A stretch of DNA of 64,000 bases from Cordilura impudica (taxonomy: Eukaryota; Arthropoda; Insecta; Diptera; Scathophagidae). The stretch is from the NCBI GenBank assembly GCA_963682025.1, contig OY821517.1, forward strand, positions 22,841,120-22,905,119, given 5' to 3'. Position numbers and translations under genes: made by a program. Each line of letters opens with the position of its first letter. Position 1 is the stretch's first letter. Below are positions 11,710-23,870 of the stretch, in pieces. The notes under the pieces are model-generated. The model saw nothing but the letters and a program-made list of their open reading frames with translations. It had not been told where the DNA came from and did no database searches.

Positions 11710-13330
11710 TAGATTATTTAAACAATTATCTGTTTAATGATCTCTGGTCTTAATTAACTATGTGACCCACATTTAAATATAAAATATGGGTCACAACTTT
11801 CTCAATATTAACAGATTTGATACAATTAACATTTATTTCCTAGGATAAGGAGTTAAATAAACTTAACGAGGACGAATAGTACATTTTATGTTATTTACTT
11901 GAAGCTCCCATATTATCTTGTGTTCCTAAATAATTACAGTATATGAAAACAAGCAAAAAACATATGTTGTCGATTTTATAATTATTAAACCAAATACATC
12001 TGACTTGCATTCACAAAAAAAAAAAAAAACATTTAATCACATAACGAACCAGACACTACGACTAAAACAAATATGATCACGCTGGAAGCGAAAAGCAACG
12101 TTTGGTTTTCTCAAAAAAAAAAAATTAATAGGTAAAAAACTTAAACACAAGATCAGAATTAAAAAAACACCTATATTTAGACATTTTTGAGATTAATGCA
12201 AACTATATAGAAAGTAAACTATCTTGGAAAATAAATACTTAGAATTCAATTACTTTCGACTCTTATACCATTACACGCGAAGTACATACTTCACATTTTT
12301 TTTTTCTTTCTTTATTTAAGTTTTTTTTTTTTTTTTTGATTTTACTCAAGTTCATAAACGTACTCGTAGAATAAAAACAACAAAATTTTCTAGGAAATAA
12401 AATTTTAAAAAATGATTATCTTTAAGCCACTTAAATACTCATGCATATCCAATAATGTTTTTACAAGTGAAACGTAAAGTCTAATAATTATTCATACAAT
12501 CCATTGGCGTTTCCTATATTTAAAGAAATTTCTCGTACAATAGGAAATATCATAGAATTAACTGTAAGTGTGTGAGTGTATGTAATAATGTAACATCATT
12601 ATAACGCTGTACGTAATAGGAGACAGACTATGATTATGGTTGACTACAAGAGGAACCAAAGTAGATAAATATTCAATTGGAAATAAGAAAATTAGTATTT
12701 CCATTTTTGTTCTTTTTTTTTTTTTGGTTGGGAACAAACAAAAAATACGCGATTTAGCCACGTTCTGTGGTTTAGTTTGTTTGTATATACAACTGGATAA
12801 CAGGATGAATTATTTGTGTTACATTTTAGATTTGGCGTATGACTCGTTTGCCACTAAAGAGAAAGCATTGAAGCACAACGAAAACATTTCGATTTTATTT
12901 CAAAGTTTTTTTTTTTGGTTTATTTTTTCCTTGATATTGGAATAACCAAATTTTAGGTTTTCATTATGGGTACCGGGGGAAAAAAAAAACTTAAACATGT
13001 TTTCAAAATTGTAATTTTAGACGATCTGTATGTAATGCGAATATGTTCTTCATTCGTTAAATGTGTGTAAGTGTTTTTGTTTTCGTTTTTTTTTTTTTGT
13101 GTGTAGTTCCAGCACCGCGCTTGATAAAACGTAATTAATTGCATTTGTGAAGTTCTTATTCGTATTATACTATTTTGTATACGTTGGTAATATAAACCGT
13201 CATTATCTTTACTATACAGTTTGCTGAACAGTGGTATCGTTGTCATATTTCTGATAATTTTTTTTTTTTATCACATTTTATTGAAATATAAAAAAAAAAC
13301 TTGATACCAAATAACAGCCTTAATATAAAA
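11710..13330. other. Non-coding stretch
   Basis: A+T-rich with many homopolymer runs (12017-12030, 12299-12340, 12712-12725, 13086-13099). Open frames at 12640-12945 (+) and 12953-13246 (-) run through poly-T or poly-A and have no domain. Nothing supported. Confidence 0.5.
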
Positions 13331-13708
13331 CTAGCAGATTCCAGCCCTCGAAATACGAGTGCAAATTCTATGAAATTTTATTTTTTCATTAAATAAAGAC
13401 CCTAAAGTTATGCTAATCAATTATAGCCAATTCACAAATGAACACAGAAAAACAAACTCATTTTTATTACAAACACATTTACAAATTTAATAAGCACACA
13501 CATAGCATTGTATAATTTTATGTATGTGTTAGAAGCAACTTTAAATGCAATTTACTCAAAATAAAGGAAAAAATTTAAAAATCTGTAAATTTACAAAACG
13601 GCTTAAAAGAAACACCTTTCAAATAATATACCTTTGGTCAAAATAGGGATAAAATGGTAGAACAAAACATCGGTCACAAGAAATCTCCTAGCCTCTTAAT
13701 ATTATAGA
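13331..13708 (-). mobile_element. Small non-autonomous Helitron, copy H1
   Basis: On the minus strand it starts TCTATAATATTAAGAGGCTA and ends with a CTCGTATTTCGAG hairpin followed by GGCTGGAATCTGCTAG. It is inserted between A and T. A TC start, a 3' hairpin about 12 nt before CTRR and an AT target with no duplication are the hallmarks of Helitrons. The copy is 378 bp and has a closely similar partner at 17775-18151. No Rep/helicase is encoded. Confidence 0.75.
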
Positions 13709-13959
13709 TATTTCAGCAACATTTATGATGTTTATTTATATTTCAGACTACTACAGCTATATTATACTTTTTACCAGGGCTCCCCATTACTCGACCTACT
13801 TGAGCTCAACGAGTAGCTCGAGTAGTAAAAAATAACATTTTTCAAGTTTGAAAGCATGTAAAAAATTAAAAATATTTATTTAGTATAACAGATGTATACT
13901 TTTTAGAACCGTACAAATACCAAAAATATTATCCTTAAATTTCACCTGAATTGTAGTGT

Positions 13960-14600
13960 CCTACTGGCGTGGGCAAACTACTACTCGAAAAAGCTCGACG
14001 ACTTTCCAAACAAATGTATGAAAATATTCACTTCGTGGAAGTTTGCCTTCATTTAAAAATATTTTTTCCCAAAATACATGGTATATTATATATTTTGAAG
14101 TCAGTTATATTGATAGATTACTCTCCTGAAATATTGAAACACTCTGATAAAAACTATGGAGTGGGCTAACTATTACTCGAAAAAGATTATGTTCTTCGTA
14201 TATTTTTGATGTCTATTTACAAAAGATTTTTCAAGAATACTTGGAAAAAACATTTAGTATTTAATTCTGAATATATGCAGAGGGTATGTTTTCAAAATTT
14301 CAAAGCATTTCGACCAAAATTTTGCAAAAAGTGTAAAAATAATTTTTTTTTTAATTTTTTTCACTGTCTGTAATTTCGACCAAAATTTTGCAAAAAGTGT
14401 AAAAATAATTTTTTTTTAAATTTTTTTCACTATATGTAAATGACTATATTCATAGATTACTCATTAAAAATGTTATACCATTCCGACCAAAATTTTGCCG
14501 TCGGTATAGCGCTACTCGACTGATATTGATCACTTTCTATACAAATGTGTGAAAATATGCTCTTACTTGAAGTTTGATGATATTTTCCAAAAAATTTGGC
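13960..14600 (+). repeat. Diverged subrepeats inside the second hAT-like element
   Basis: Blocks of the type ACTACTCGAAAAAGCTCGAC followed by AAATGTATGAAAATAT recur near 13977, 14172 and 14510. A 63-bp unit (TTTCGACCAAAATTTTGC to TTTTTTTCACT) is duplicated in tandem at about 14308-14370 and 14372-14433. Confidence 0.6.
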
Positions 14601-15051
14601 TTAACAAAAAATTATATTCATTAGAGCTTCAAGTTTCAAAGCATTCCGCCAAAAATTATTGGACAAAAAACAAAAAATAAAATAAAATGTCCTCAAAAAA
14701 AAAAAATCATGTGAGTCCGATCACAGGGGAAATGTGTAAACATCTAGTAATTAAAATTTTTTTATGCCACTTTTTTAAAATCAAACAGAAAGCGTCATGT
14801 ATTATAGAGTGTACGTAGGGCTTTTTTGGTCAATTTTATTAAATGTAAAATAAAAATTCTTTATTTCATTATTTCCGACGCTTCGTTGAGTTTTTGTCAA
14901 CATCTTCAGGGGCATTTTATCATCTATGTATCACTTATAGCAAACAACTGCAGGGGATCTGTTAATATCAAAATATTTATTATTATTTATTATTTCAACT
15001 GGTTAGTTTTTAATTTTTCGTTTTTCGTTTTTCATTTCCTATTTTTAATTT

Positions 15052-15844
15052 TTATACCCTATACCACTATGTGGTTTGGGTATAATGACTTTGTGCTGCT
15101 GTTTGTAACAACCAAAAATATTTGACCTAGGCCCATCTTTAATTATACCGATCGAATCAGAATCACTCTCTGAGTTGATTTAACAATGTCCGTCCGTCCG
15201 TCCGTCCGTCCGTCCGTCCGTCTGTGTGTCCATGTAAAGATTGTAATCAAACTGCAGGTCGCAAATATGAATATATTTTGATGAAATATGGTATATGAGC
15301 TTCTACCGGCCATGGGATGAACGCTATTGAAATTGGTGAGAATCGGTCCATGTTCAGACCTAGCCCCCATACAAATTACCCATATGAAATCGACATAAAT
15401 TGCCATAAGATCCAAATTGTCATATAGATCTTACTCAAATTGGGTTTGTATGCGTTCATTACATCCACTAATGAGTAGTCCAAAAATGATCCCTTTGACC
15501 CCATATAGAGCTGCTTCCCGATCTTCAATTAAATCTATTAAAAAGCAAAAATATTGCACTGATTCTTCTCAAATTTTGTTTGTACATATTTTTGCAAAAT
15601 ACAAGAGACTTTACCAAACATGATCAGGATCGGTCCATTTTTGGACCTAGTCCCTTTATAGATATAGCATCCGATATGAACTTTTTCATATCTGCAGCCA
15701 AAAAAATTAATAAAAATCCCACTCAAATTTGTTTTTTGCTAATTTTCAATGTCCAGTTAGTTGGGCCTAAGAGATAGGGGTTCTAAACGCATGGTATAGG
15801 GTATCGTATAGTCGGTCTAGACCGACTATAATTTTCTTACTTGT
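15052..15844 (-). mobile_element. Family A element, copy A7
   Basis: Whole copy with both end hairpins and a long GTCC run at about 15188-15222. Its internal hairpin is mixed (AATCAG on one arm, CTGAGTTG on the other). A short deletion follows TGATCCCTTTG near 15500. Confidence 0.88.
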
Positions 15845-16025
15845 TTATTTTTCAATTTTCGTTTTTCAGTTTTCATTTTTCAAATTTAATTTTTCATTTT
15901 TCGATTTTAATTTTTCATTTTTAATTTTTAATCTTTAATTTTTAATTTTTTATTACTTATTTTTCATTTTTCACTTTTCATTATTCATTTTTCATTATTC
16001 ATTTTTCATTTTTCATATTTCATTT
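15845..16025 (+). repeat. Low-complexity TTTTTCATT/TTTTTAATT array
   Basis: About 180 bp of imperfect 6-8-bp units between the 5' end of A7 and the 3' end of A8. A shorter run of the same type lies before A7 (about 15010-15051). Confidence 0.8.
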
Positions 16026-16810
16026 TTATACCCTATACCACTTTGTGGTTTGGGTATAATGACTTTGTGCTGCTGCTTGTAACTAACAAAAATATTTGAC
16101 CTAGACCCATCTTTTATTATACCGATCGCATCAGAATCACTATCTGATTCGATTTAACGATATCCGTCCGTCTGTGTGTTCATGTAAAGCTTGTAATCAA
16201 ACTGCAGGTCGCAAATATGAATATATTTTGATGAAATTTGGTATATATGCTTTTATTGGCCATAGGATGAACGCTATTGAAATTGGTGAGAATCGGTCCA
16301 TGTTCAGACCTAGCCCCCATACAAATGAGCCTATGAAATCAACCTAAATTGCCATAAGATCCAAATTGTCATATAGATCTCAGTCAAATTGGGTTTATAT
16401 GCGTTTATTACATCCATTAATGAGTAGTCCAAAAATAATTCCTATGGGACAACTCTTAGTCATAGGCCCCATATAGAGCTGCTTCCCGATCTTCACTTAA
16501 ATCTATTAAAAAACAAAAATATTGCACTGATTCTTCTCAAATTTTGTTTGTATATATTTTTGCAAAATACAAGAGACTTAACCAAACATGGCCAGGATCG
16601 GTCCATCTATGGGCCTAGCCCCATATAGATATAGCATCCGATATGAACTTTTTCATATCTGCAGCCAAAAAAATTAATAAAAATCCCACTCAAATTTGTT
16701 TTATGCTTATTTTCTATATCCAGTTAGTTGGGTCTAGGAGATAGGGTCTCTAAACGCATGGTATAGGGTATCGTATAGTCGGTCTAGACCGACTATAATT
16801 TCTTACTTGT
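16026..16810 (-). mobile_element. Family A element, copy A8
   Basis: Whole copy with intact hairpins, but the GTCC run has shrunk to about two units (16163-16172). Confidence 0.88.
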
Positions 16811-16844
16811 TTTTGATTAATTTATTGTAGCTGATGAAGTATTT

Positions 16845-17040
16845 AAGTTTTGTAAATTTTTAAATACCCAGTCTTTCATCCAGCTTATTTATCGCCTTTA
16901 TTTGCCAATCCTTTCTTGGCGTTACTAAGTTCAGCTGTTGATTTCGCTTTGAAAAGAAATCGCATTGCGTGGAGGCAGAAAACTTGGGTCTTGCATCGGC
17001 AAGCGGTATGAAAGCATGGTCTTAAAGTTGGATTAAAAAT
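16845..17040 (-). pseudogene. 3' end of an unrecognised repeated protein-coding element
   Basis: The minus strand reads KSTAELSNAKKGLANK followed by a tail containing GCTGGATGAAAGACTGGGTA. The same end occurs at 39520-39660 (+) and 41067-41160 (-). The parent element is better seen at 38905-39660. Confidence 0.5.
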
Positions 17041-17080
17041 TAATTTCCTTAAAAGCAAAATTAGGATAATTATCAACCGT

Positions 17081-17700
17081 CAACAACACGCCAGAAATTG
17101 TAGTTGTAAATGGGAATGTCATTGAAGACGTGACTGAGTTTAGTTACTTGGGTAGTATAATAAATACAGATGGTGGTGCGGATGCTGACGTTAAAAGCAG
17201 ACAAGGCTCGTTACGCATATGCCTCCCTTCAACGAGTCTGGCAGTCTTCTCAAATTTTCAAAAAGCATAAGATTAGGATATTTAACACAAGTGTTAAGTC
17301 AGCTCTGCTATATGGAAGTGAAACTTGGAAAGTTACAAACACAATCTCCAAAAAATTACAAGTATTCATAAACAAATGTTTAAGGCGGATATTTGAAATA
17401 TTCTGGCCGTGGCGCGTAAGCCACAAAAATTTTCTCCAAACATGTGACATGAACCCAATAGATATCGAAATTCGACGAAGAAAATGGAAATGGAAATGAA
17501 TCGCTATGGTATGTTTGCAATGGAATCCACAGGGATTCGTAAACACGGCCAAGAATTACATGGCGAAGATCAATCAAAAACGTACTAAGAAGCAAAGGAC
17601 TTTCATGGCCACAACTTAGAAGCTTGGCACAAGATAGAATAAGATTTAGAAGTTTCGTTAAGACGTTATAGAGCCAGTTCTTACATTCTATTTAGAAAAA
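17081..17700 (+). pseudogene. RTE-type reverse transcriptase C-terminal fragment
   Basis: Pieces in two or three frames match the region after the RT catalytic core: VVNGNVIEDVTEFSYLGSII, then KARYAYASLQRVWQSS, then the family hallmark SALLYGSETWKVT and NKCLRRIFEIFWPWR. The remaining pieces read IEIRRRKWKWK and end in DRIRFRSFVKTL. It is 5'-truncated, has frameshifts, and ends directly in an (AAT)n tail, as RTE elements usually do. Its relation to the element at 62021-64000 cannot be judged because the two do not overlap. Confidence 0.8.
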
Positions 17701-17730
17701 AAAAATAATAATAATAATAATAATAATAAC

Positions 17731-17762
<32 letters not shown>

Positions 17763-17774
17763 TAATAATAATAA
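17701..17774 (+). repeat. (AAT)n microsatellite, RTE 3' tail
   Basis: About 70 bp of AAT/AAC repeats that directly follow the RTE fragment. Helitron H2 is inserted at its end. Confidence 0.9.
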
Positions 17775-18151
17775 TTAGCAGATTCCAGCCCTCGAAATTC
17801 GAGCACATATTCTAGAAAATTTTATATTTTCATTAAATAAAGACCCTGAAAGTATGCTAATCAATTATAGCCAATTCACTAATCAACACAAAAAACAACC
17901 CCATTTTTATTACAAACACATTAACAAATTTAATAAACACACACATAGCATTGTATAATTTTATGTATGTGTTAGTAGCAACTTTAAACGCAATTTACTC
18001 AAAATAAAGGAAAAAATTTAAAAATCTGTAAATCTGAAAATCGGCTAAAAAGAAATACCCTTCAAATAATATACGTTTGGTCAAAATCGGGATAAAACGG
18101 TAGAACAAAACATCTGTCACAAGAAATCGCCTAGCCTATTAATATTATAGA
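17775..18151 (-). mobile_element. Small non-autonomous Helitron, copy H2
   Basis: It aligns end to end with H1. On the minus strand it begins TCTATAATATTAATAGGC and ends GGCTGGAATCTGCTAA after a CTCGAATTTCGAG hairpin. CTAA also satisfies the CTRR rule, and the flanks are again A and T. It sits exactly after the RTE (AAT)n tail. Confidence 0.75.
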
Positions 18152-18189
18152 TAATAAAAATTCATTATTTGTTGTTGCTAAAAGCTCCA

Positions 18190-20395
18190 ATATTTATTTA
18201 TTTATTACTTTATTAATTTACAATTTAAATTATAAAGTGATATAAGGGTTAGAGCAATAGCTACTATGGCCTTCAGCTCGATATAATATAATAGATTTAG
18301 GATAATATGAAAGTCCCATAATAGGTCCACAGAACAGATCTGCTACATAAACTCGTCAGAGGGTTATCATAGTTTTGTGGAACAAGTTTATATAAAATTA
18401 TAGGTATTTGTTGATTTAAGAAATTTTATTAATTTTGTAATATTTTCGGGAGATGGGTTTGATAAAGTTCTAACTGGATCCATTTTGCCAAATTTGACTT
18501 GTCTTTGATTATTGAACTTGGGGCAGTGTACAAAGGTGTGTGAGGGGTTTGGAATGGGAGATATGCAATTGCAGATTTGCGGAGTAGGAATGTTCTTCAA
18601 ATGTGCATGTGTTAGTCTAGAATGTCCGAGTCTTAGTCGTTCAAATTTGACAATTTCAATTCTTTTGCAAGCAATTTGGTTTGTTAAGAATGTATGTATG
18701 TTAGTCATTTGTTTGGTTTAGATTTTTTGTACCGAATTGAGGTGGTGTTGAATAAATTAATTTTGTAATATTTTATAAATTGTTTAACAATATAATTGTT
18801 CCAATCGTGGGGTTTGTAATTCGCTGTGGTAACTAAAGGGAAAGTAGTAGCTTCTCTTGCAATAATATCTGCCAACTCGTTTCCTTTTTTACCACAATGA
18901 CCAGGAACCGAAATTAATTTTATATTAGGTTGTCTGTCAATTAAGAGATTTCTGATTTCGCTAATATAGTGGGTTGCGTTATTTATGTTTGATATTGATT
19001 GCAATGAAGATAGAGAGTCAGAACATATGGCAAATGTTCCTGTTTTTGGATATACGTGTTTTATTGATTCATATATAGCTAATAGTTCCGCAAAATATAT
19101 AGTATTAAATTCAGGGAGAATGACAGATTTGATAGTCATATTTTCTGTAGTTATACTAAATGATATAGATGTATCGGTTTTTGAAACGTCAGTAAAAAAG
19201 AATTTGTGATCATAAGAGGTATTTTGAAAAGCTGCAATTTGATTTGGTATGGTTGTGTAGGGTGGTATTTAATGCAGTCATTCAAATGCCATGATGGGTG
19301 TTGTATGGGACCAGATTTTATTATATCAATTGAAAGATCTAAATTTTTGCAGTTTTATAATGAACGATGGTATTCTCGGTATTATTTTGGAAGTTTTACA
19401 TTTTCTAACTAGTTAAAGGACGGGTGTGTTTGAACTTAAAGCTATTGATTTTATAAGTTTTGCAGTTAATATTTTTGTTTGTCTTTCTATGGAAACAATG
19501 TTAGATTCGAACAGCATATTTTTTACTGGAGTTGAGCGGAATGCTCCAAGAGAGAGTCTGATGGCAGAATTAACTAATGTCTTAATTTTGCGTAACATAG
19601 AGTTGGGCTAGTTCCCGCATACTGGTAATGCATAATTTATTTTTGACAAGATTAATGATTTAACCACCAAAGTAATAGTAATAGTATTGCAAATCAGTTT
19701 TGGATTGGATAGACATTTTACGATCTTGAGTCGGGTAGATAGCGAAGTCACTATGTGATTAATGTGATTGACCCAATTATACCTCTGGTTTATATGTAAG
19801 CCGAGTATCCTTAGAGTATTGATTTGGGTTAGGTTTGTGTTTGGGGAGTGTAATACACAGTTGCAATTTTGCTTACGACATACATATATGAATATATTTG
19901 CATTTGGATATCGAAAGAATTGCTCCCTAATTAGAAGACCATTCCTCAATATCAAAAAACAATGGATTGAGATCAATTATAGGGTTTTTTCTCGTGTCGG
20001 ACTTAAGAATTAGATTGAAATCATCTGCGTAAGCAACAAAATCAATTTCTTAATGTTGATGTTTCTTTATGAAAGGAAATATTGGTACACAGTTTGTTAT
20101 GTGCGATTATGAACAGTATGACTGACTGAGGGGATCCTTGTGGGATTCCATTATGCAAAGAATGTGGGGTTGAGTAACAGTTACCAAGTCGTATGATAAT
20201 TTTTCTATTGGTCATAAAATTTTTGACGTAATTTACAATATGTGAACCCATCTTCCATGAAGTAAGTTGGTCAATAACAGCGAGTATGCCAATTCTGTCG
20301 AACGGTCTCTCAAAGTGTAGTGATATGATTGAAATGTGTTTGCGTCTTGATAAACTGGTGGTGATGAGCTCCAATAGGAGTGACGTCAACTAAAA
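18190..20395 (-). mobile_element. I-clade non-LTR retrotransposon relic, 5'-truncated
   Basis: Minus-strand order is RT (about 20389-19420), RNase H (about 19200-18830) and a C-terminal domain. The RT has FERPFDRIG (motif A, with the Asp before F-E replaced by His), GIPQGSPQSV (motif B) and YADDF (motif C, 20020-20031). RNase H shows FTDVSKTDTS, CSDSLSSLQ and GHCGKKGNELADI. The last part (18708-18388) has LRLGHSRLTHAHL and a Cys/His cluster, CNC...H...HCPKF. The 3' end runs into TAAATAAATA near 18190. An RNase H domain after RT separates I-type elements from Jockey. Several frameshifts make it inactive. Confidence 0.85.
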
Positions 20396-20633
20396 TAAAA
20401 AAAAATGTGATAGAAAGTTTTTCCATTAATGTCAATGGAAAGGTTACTTACCTGTTGTAAGCAGGCGTAATTTTGTATCAATGGTTTATTGGGGCAAAAA
20501 GAAGGTAGCCCTATAAAAATTTTGGATTTAATGGTGTTTGGGTGTTTAATAATTTTAAAATTAAGAAAATACCTAAAAAGAAGTAGCTCGAGCTTCGAGT
20601 AGCTCGAGTACTCGAGCTTAGCAGTAGGCTCTG

Positions 20634-21594
20634 CTTTTTATTATAAATGGTAAATAAAAAAATTTTAAAATGTACTTCACAGAATCCATAAACACAACTC
20701 CCATCCTATACAAGCCCATGTTAAAATCATTGGTAATGATCCAGCTTGTTACTATATCCGTTTTCCAAGAATGACAACTATTTCACTTCTTTGGCTGTTC
20801 TTCTTTTGGCGATATATGATAATATCTCCAAAAATTTGGTTAATGCTTACTTTGTATGTCCATTAATGGGCTTACTCAATATTATTGGAATCTGATAATT
20901 TTTGGACAGAGAATTCTTAGCAGGAATTCATTAATTATATTTATGAACATCAATTAAATATGAACAATCTTAAACTACTGTAATCTATAGATAACAAATA
21001 CTACTCTGTTTCCTCTATAAAATAGAATATTTCAAACTTGTAATTTGTGAATGTTTAAAAGTCTGTATAACAACAATTATAACCATAAGAGTACGAGCAT
21101 CTTTTCCTATTCAATAGCTGGATCTAACATACAAGTGGTTGTTAGTTTGCCATTGAGGTTCTCATGGTTTGTTGTACCATAATAATGATGACGATGAAAA
21201 TGAGAAGGACGAAATATTAAAGCGATACGCTCGTTCGTTCAGTCGTTGGTTGGTTTGGTGGGTTCGATTCTACTTGTGCTTGAATTGAATTCTTGTTTGC
21301 CAAAGAATGAAAGTCATTAAAAATCAATTTTAATTAATTTGAGTTTATCTTTCAAAAAAAAAAAAACAGGAAAAAACTCAAAAGTTTTTCCTTTTTATTC
21401 TAAATAAAAAAAATATATTGATATATTAGTCGCATCGCATAAGAAGTTGAACACCAACTTACAAGGAATAAGAAAATTTCTGTTCTAAGCAAAACAAATG
21501 TTCTAGTTTTAGGAGAATTTCTTAATTAAAATTTAAACAAAACTTATCTAAAATCAACAATCAATAAAACGAAATTTATGTTTTTTTTTTGTAG
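20634..21594. other. Repeat-poor stretch, possible promoter region
   Basis: No transposon match was seen. At 21236-21246 the sequence TCGTTCAGTCGTTGG resembles an arthropod initiator (TCAGT), and a polypyrimidine-AG acceptor-like site (TTTTTTTTGTAG) ends at 21594. No TATA box is placed convincingly. Confidence 0.3.
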
Positions 21595-21722
21595 TAAATC
21601 ATAGAAAACACTATTTATTCGAAAAAAATGGAAAATTTTAAAATAAACATGAATGATCATCATCATAATTATCATCATCATCAATACACTTGTATTCAAT
21701 TCGATTTTGACCCCATACAAAG
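21595..21722 (+). CDS. Possible start-codon exon of an unidentified gene
   Basis: The exon would follow a strong acceptor-like TTTTTTTTTGTAG and end at CAAAG/GTTTGT, a plausible donor. Its ATG at 21628 sits in an AAAAAAATGG context with an in-frame stop upstream (TAA at 21595). It reads MENFKINMNDHHHNYHHHQY and then a short acidic tail ending DPIQ, about 31 codons before the donor. The His run comes from a CAT repeat. No family was recognised. It lies in the only long repeat-poor part of the left half. It could be chance, because no partner exon was found in the window. Confidence 0.3.
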
Positions 21723-22974
21723 GTTTGTGTTTTTTTATTCTGCCATATTATCGTTTTCACTAAATCACATTGAATAAAGGTGCCGGTGTACATTGTAATA
21801 TTGTAGGCAGAGTTTCAAGGAATGTATTCTTTTCTTAGAATTTGGATGATCGAATTGATGTGAAAAAACATAATTTTCTTTATCGAGATAAGATTTTGAT
21901 ATTTCAAAACCGAATTAAAGCTCTTTAAAACAATTTATTGGACATTTTTTTATAGAAATAAGTTGGCAATGGCATTTAGTAGAATTTTGGCAATGGTTTT
22001 AGTTCTTTGTAAACTAGTTCCTCTTATTTATTACGGCTTACGATATAATTTATAATACTTTTCTGCTTTGAATTTCTAATAAGAATTATCATAATAAAAC
22101 TAACAACTTAATTCATTTAATGCTCTGTTTTGTTCTTCAAAGAGTTGTTAATATTGTATGAATTGTATATGTATTTTATTTTCAAATCATCACAATTTCT
22201 TTTCCCTTATTAACAACAAAAAAAATTCATATATCGAAAAACTAACAAACAACAATAAAAACAACGTTAGTTTTTTAAATGCGGTTGTTTGTATTAATAA
22301 TGCGTTCAAATAAAATTCTCAAAATTTTCAAAAACACTTGAAAAATGTCGCATGTGTCATTGATAATTAATTGTTGTTTAGTGTGATTGAAACACGTTGA
22401 TGGATAATATAAATAAATAGTGAAAAGACTAAAAAGTGTACAAAGTAAATATAAACAAATTAGTTTCGTTTGTTGTTCTTGTTGTTGTAGTCATCGATTA
22501 TATTAGTAGTTTCCGGTTGTCTAGTGTTTATAAATGATGACAATATTGACCACTTAAGTAAGAAAGAAACAAAATTTCCGAACGAGTATTTCGGTTTTTG
22601 CTCACGGAATAGCTTTTTTATTTCCTAAGCGTTCATTTATTTGTTCGGACTTTAGCTACCTTTTAAAGCACAATGGAACCACTTTTAACATTTCTTTATC
22701 GAAAATGGCTTTATTGTCTTGTAAAATTCCACCAATTTTCGCAGCACTATTTCCACTCCAAACGAGGTAAATCCTAAACATACGTCTCAAACGCATTAAC
22801 CTCTTCCACAGGCATCAAAAATGCCACTTTAATTCTGATGTGCAGAAATGAAAATAAGTCATAAAAATCAGGGGTATTCAGCGAATGAATGAGGTTTTGA
22901 GGGCTGAAAAAGTCACTTGTTTGATAATATCGACCAATTGTCAAATTGTCAAATATCTTTACGACTTTAAAAAA
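21723..22974. other. Repeat-poor non-coding stretch
   Basis: A+T-rich unique-looking sequence without domains or recognised repeats. If the exon at 21595-21722 is real, this would be intron. Confidence 0.4.
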
Positions 22975-23870
22975 TCATATATCTATATATATAAAACAAA
23001 GTCGGGTTAGTTACACCATTTGTTGGATTCGCCTCCGCTTCGAATAGCAGAATAACTATTAAAATATCTGAAAAATTCAAAGAAAGAAGTGGACGTGTCA
23101 CCTCCCATACAGAGGATAGAAATATAAAAGAGAGAATAACGATACCTGGTTTGAATTCACAGGTTATTAGTGTGAGTAGCCGCGCTGAAAACTGACGAAA
23201 TCGGATCAGTAGGCGTGGTACCTCCCTTACAAAGTAATTATTCAATATCACATATCTCGAATAATATAAGAGAGAAAGCCTTGTAGACTTGCATGACGTC
23301 ATTTATTATTAATATTTTTAGCCGAGCTGTAACTGGACGGGATCGGATAAGTGGGCGTGGCATCTCCCATACAAAGTAATAATTCAATATTATATATCTC
23401 GAGTACTTTGACAGGGACAACTTTGCAAATTTGTCTGAGGTAATCTATTAGTTATGTGAGTAGTCGGGGCGGGATCGGACTAATGGGCGTGGCACCTCCC
23501 ATACAAAATAAATATGAAATGTCATATATCTTGTGAACTGTAATAGTGATAGCCTTGCGTGAGGCCATAAGTTATTCATGTAACTGGTCGAACAATATAA
23601 TGGGCGTGATCGGGCAAGTGGGCGTAGCACCGATTTTAATATCATAAAACTGGTGTACTAGAAAAGGGAAAGCCTCGAAACTTTGCACGAGTCCATCAGA
23701 TATTAAAGTGTGTAGTTCGATAAAAATTTAGGGGGATGGCATTTTTTTCATATTCGAAAAAAATATTAAATACTACGAAAGCGACAGTCCTGAAACTTTT
23801 GGCAAGTATTATCAATGTGAGTAGTCGTGGAAAATACGGGCGGAACCGCCAAATTGTAAAATCGCTAAAA
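22975..23870 (+). repeat. Satellite S, locus 1 (units of about 120-140 bp)
   Basis: Imperfect units each contain GGGCGTGGCACCTCCCATAC or a variant (near 23091, 23212, 23352, 23485 and 23618). Each then has an ATCATATATCTCGAGTACT-like block, an AGAGCCTTG block and a TATTAATGTGAGTAGTCG block. The same unit recurs at 37166-37610 and 46735-47700. Open frames here are translations of the repeat. Confidence 0.8.

Larger units (their letters stand above)
13775..20633. mobile_element. Second hAT-like element, heavily invaded
   Basis: The left end is CAGGGCTCCCCATTACTCG and the right end, read inward, is CAGAGCCTACTGCTAAGCTC. Both continue into stretches rich in CTCGAG/ACTCGAGTAG. The flanks are CTTTTTAC (13767-13774) and CTTTTTAT (20634-20641), a 7-of-8 match to a hAT-type 8-bp duplication. 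Original interior remains at 13775-15051 and 20396-20633, with no transposase visible. Nested inside are A7, A8, an RTE 3' end, Helitron H2 and an I-clade relic. The terminal repeats are poor, so the call is moderate. Confidence 0.5.

Noticed and set aside
12640..13246. Open frames of about 100 codons on both strands
   Set aside because: They cross poly-T and poly-A runs, give Phe/Lys-rich peptides and show no domain or splice context.
14840..14920. Minus-strand CTGAAGATGTTGACAAAAAC as the 3' UTR hairpin motif of a non-LTR element
   Set aside because: There is no adjoining RT sequence or tail, so the assignment would rest on one short motif.
14826..15125. 99-codon plus-strand open frame
   Set aside because: It runs through T-rich low-complexity DNA into the 3' end of copy A7. 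No domain.
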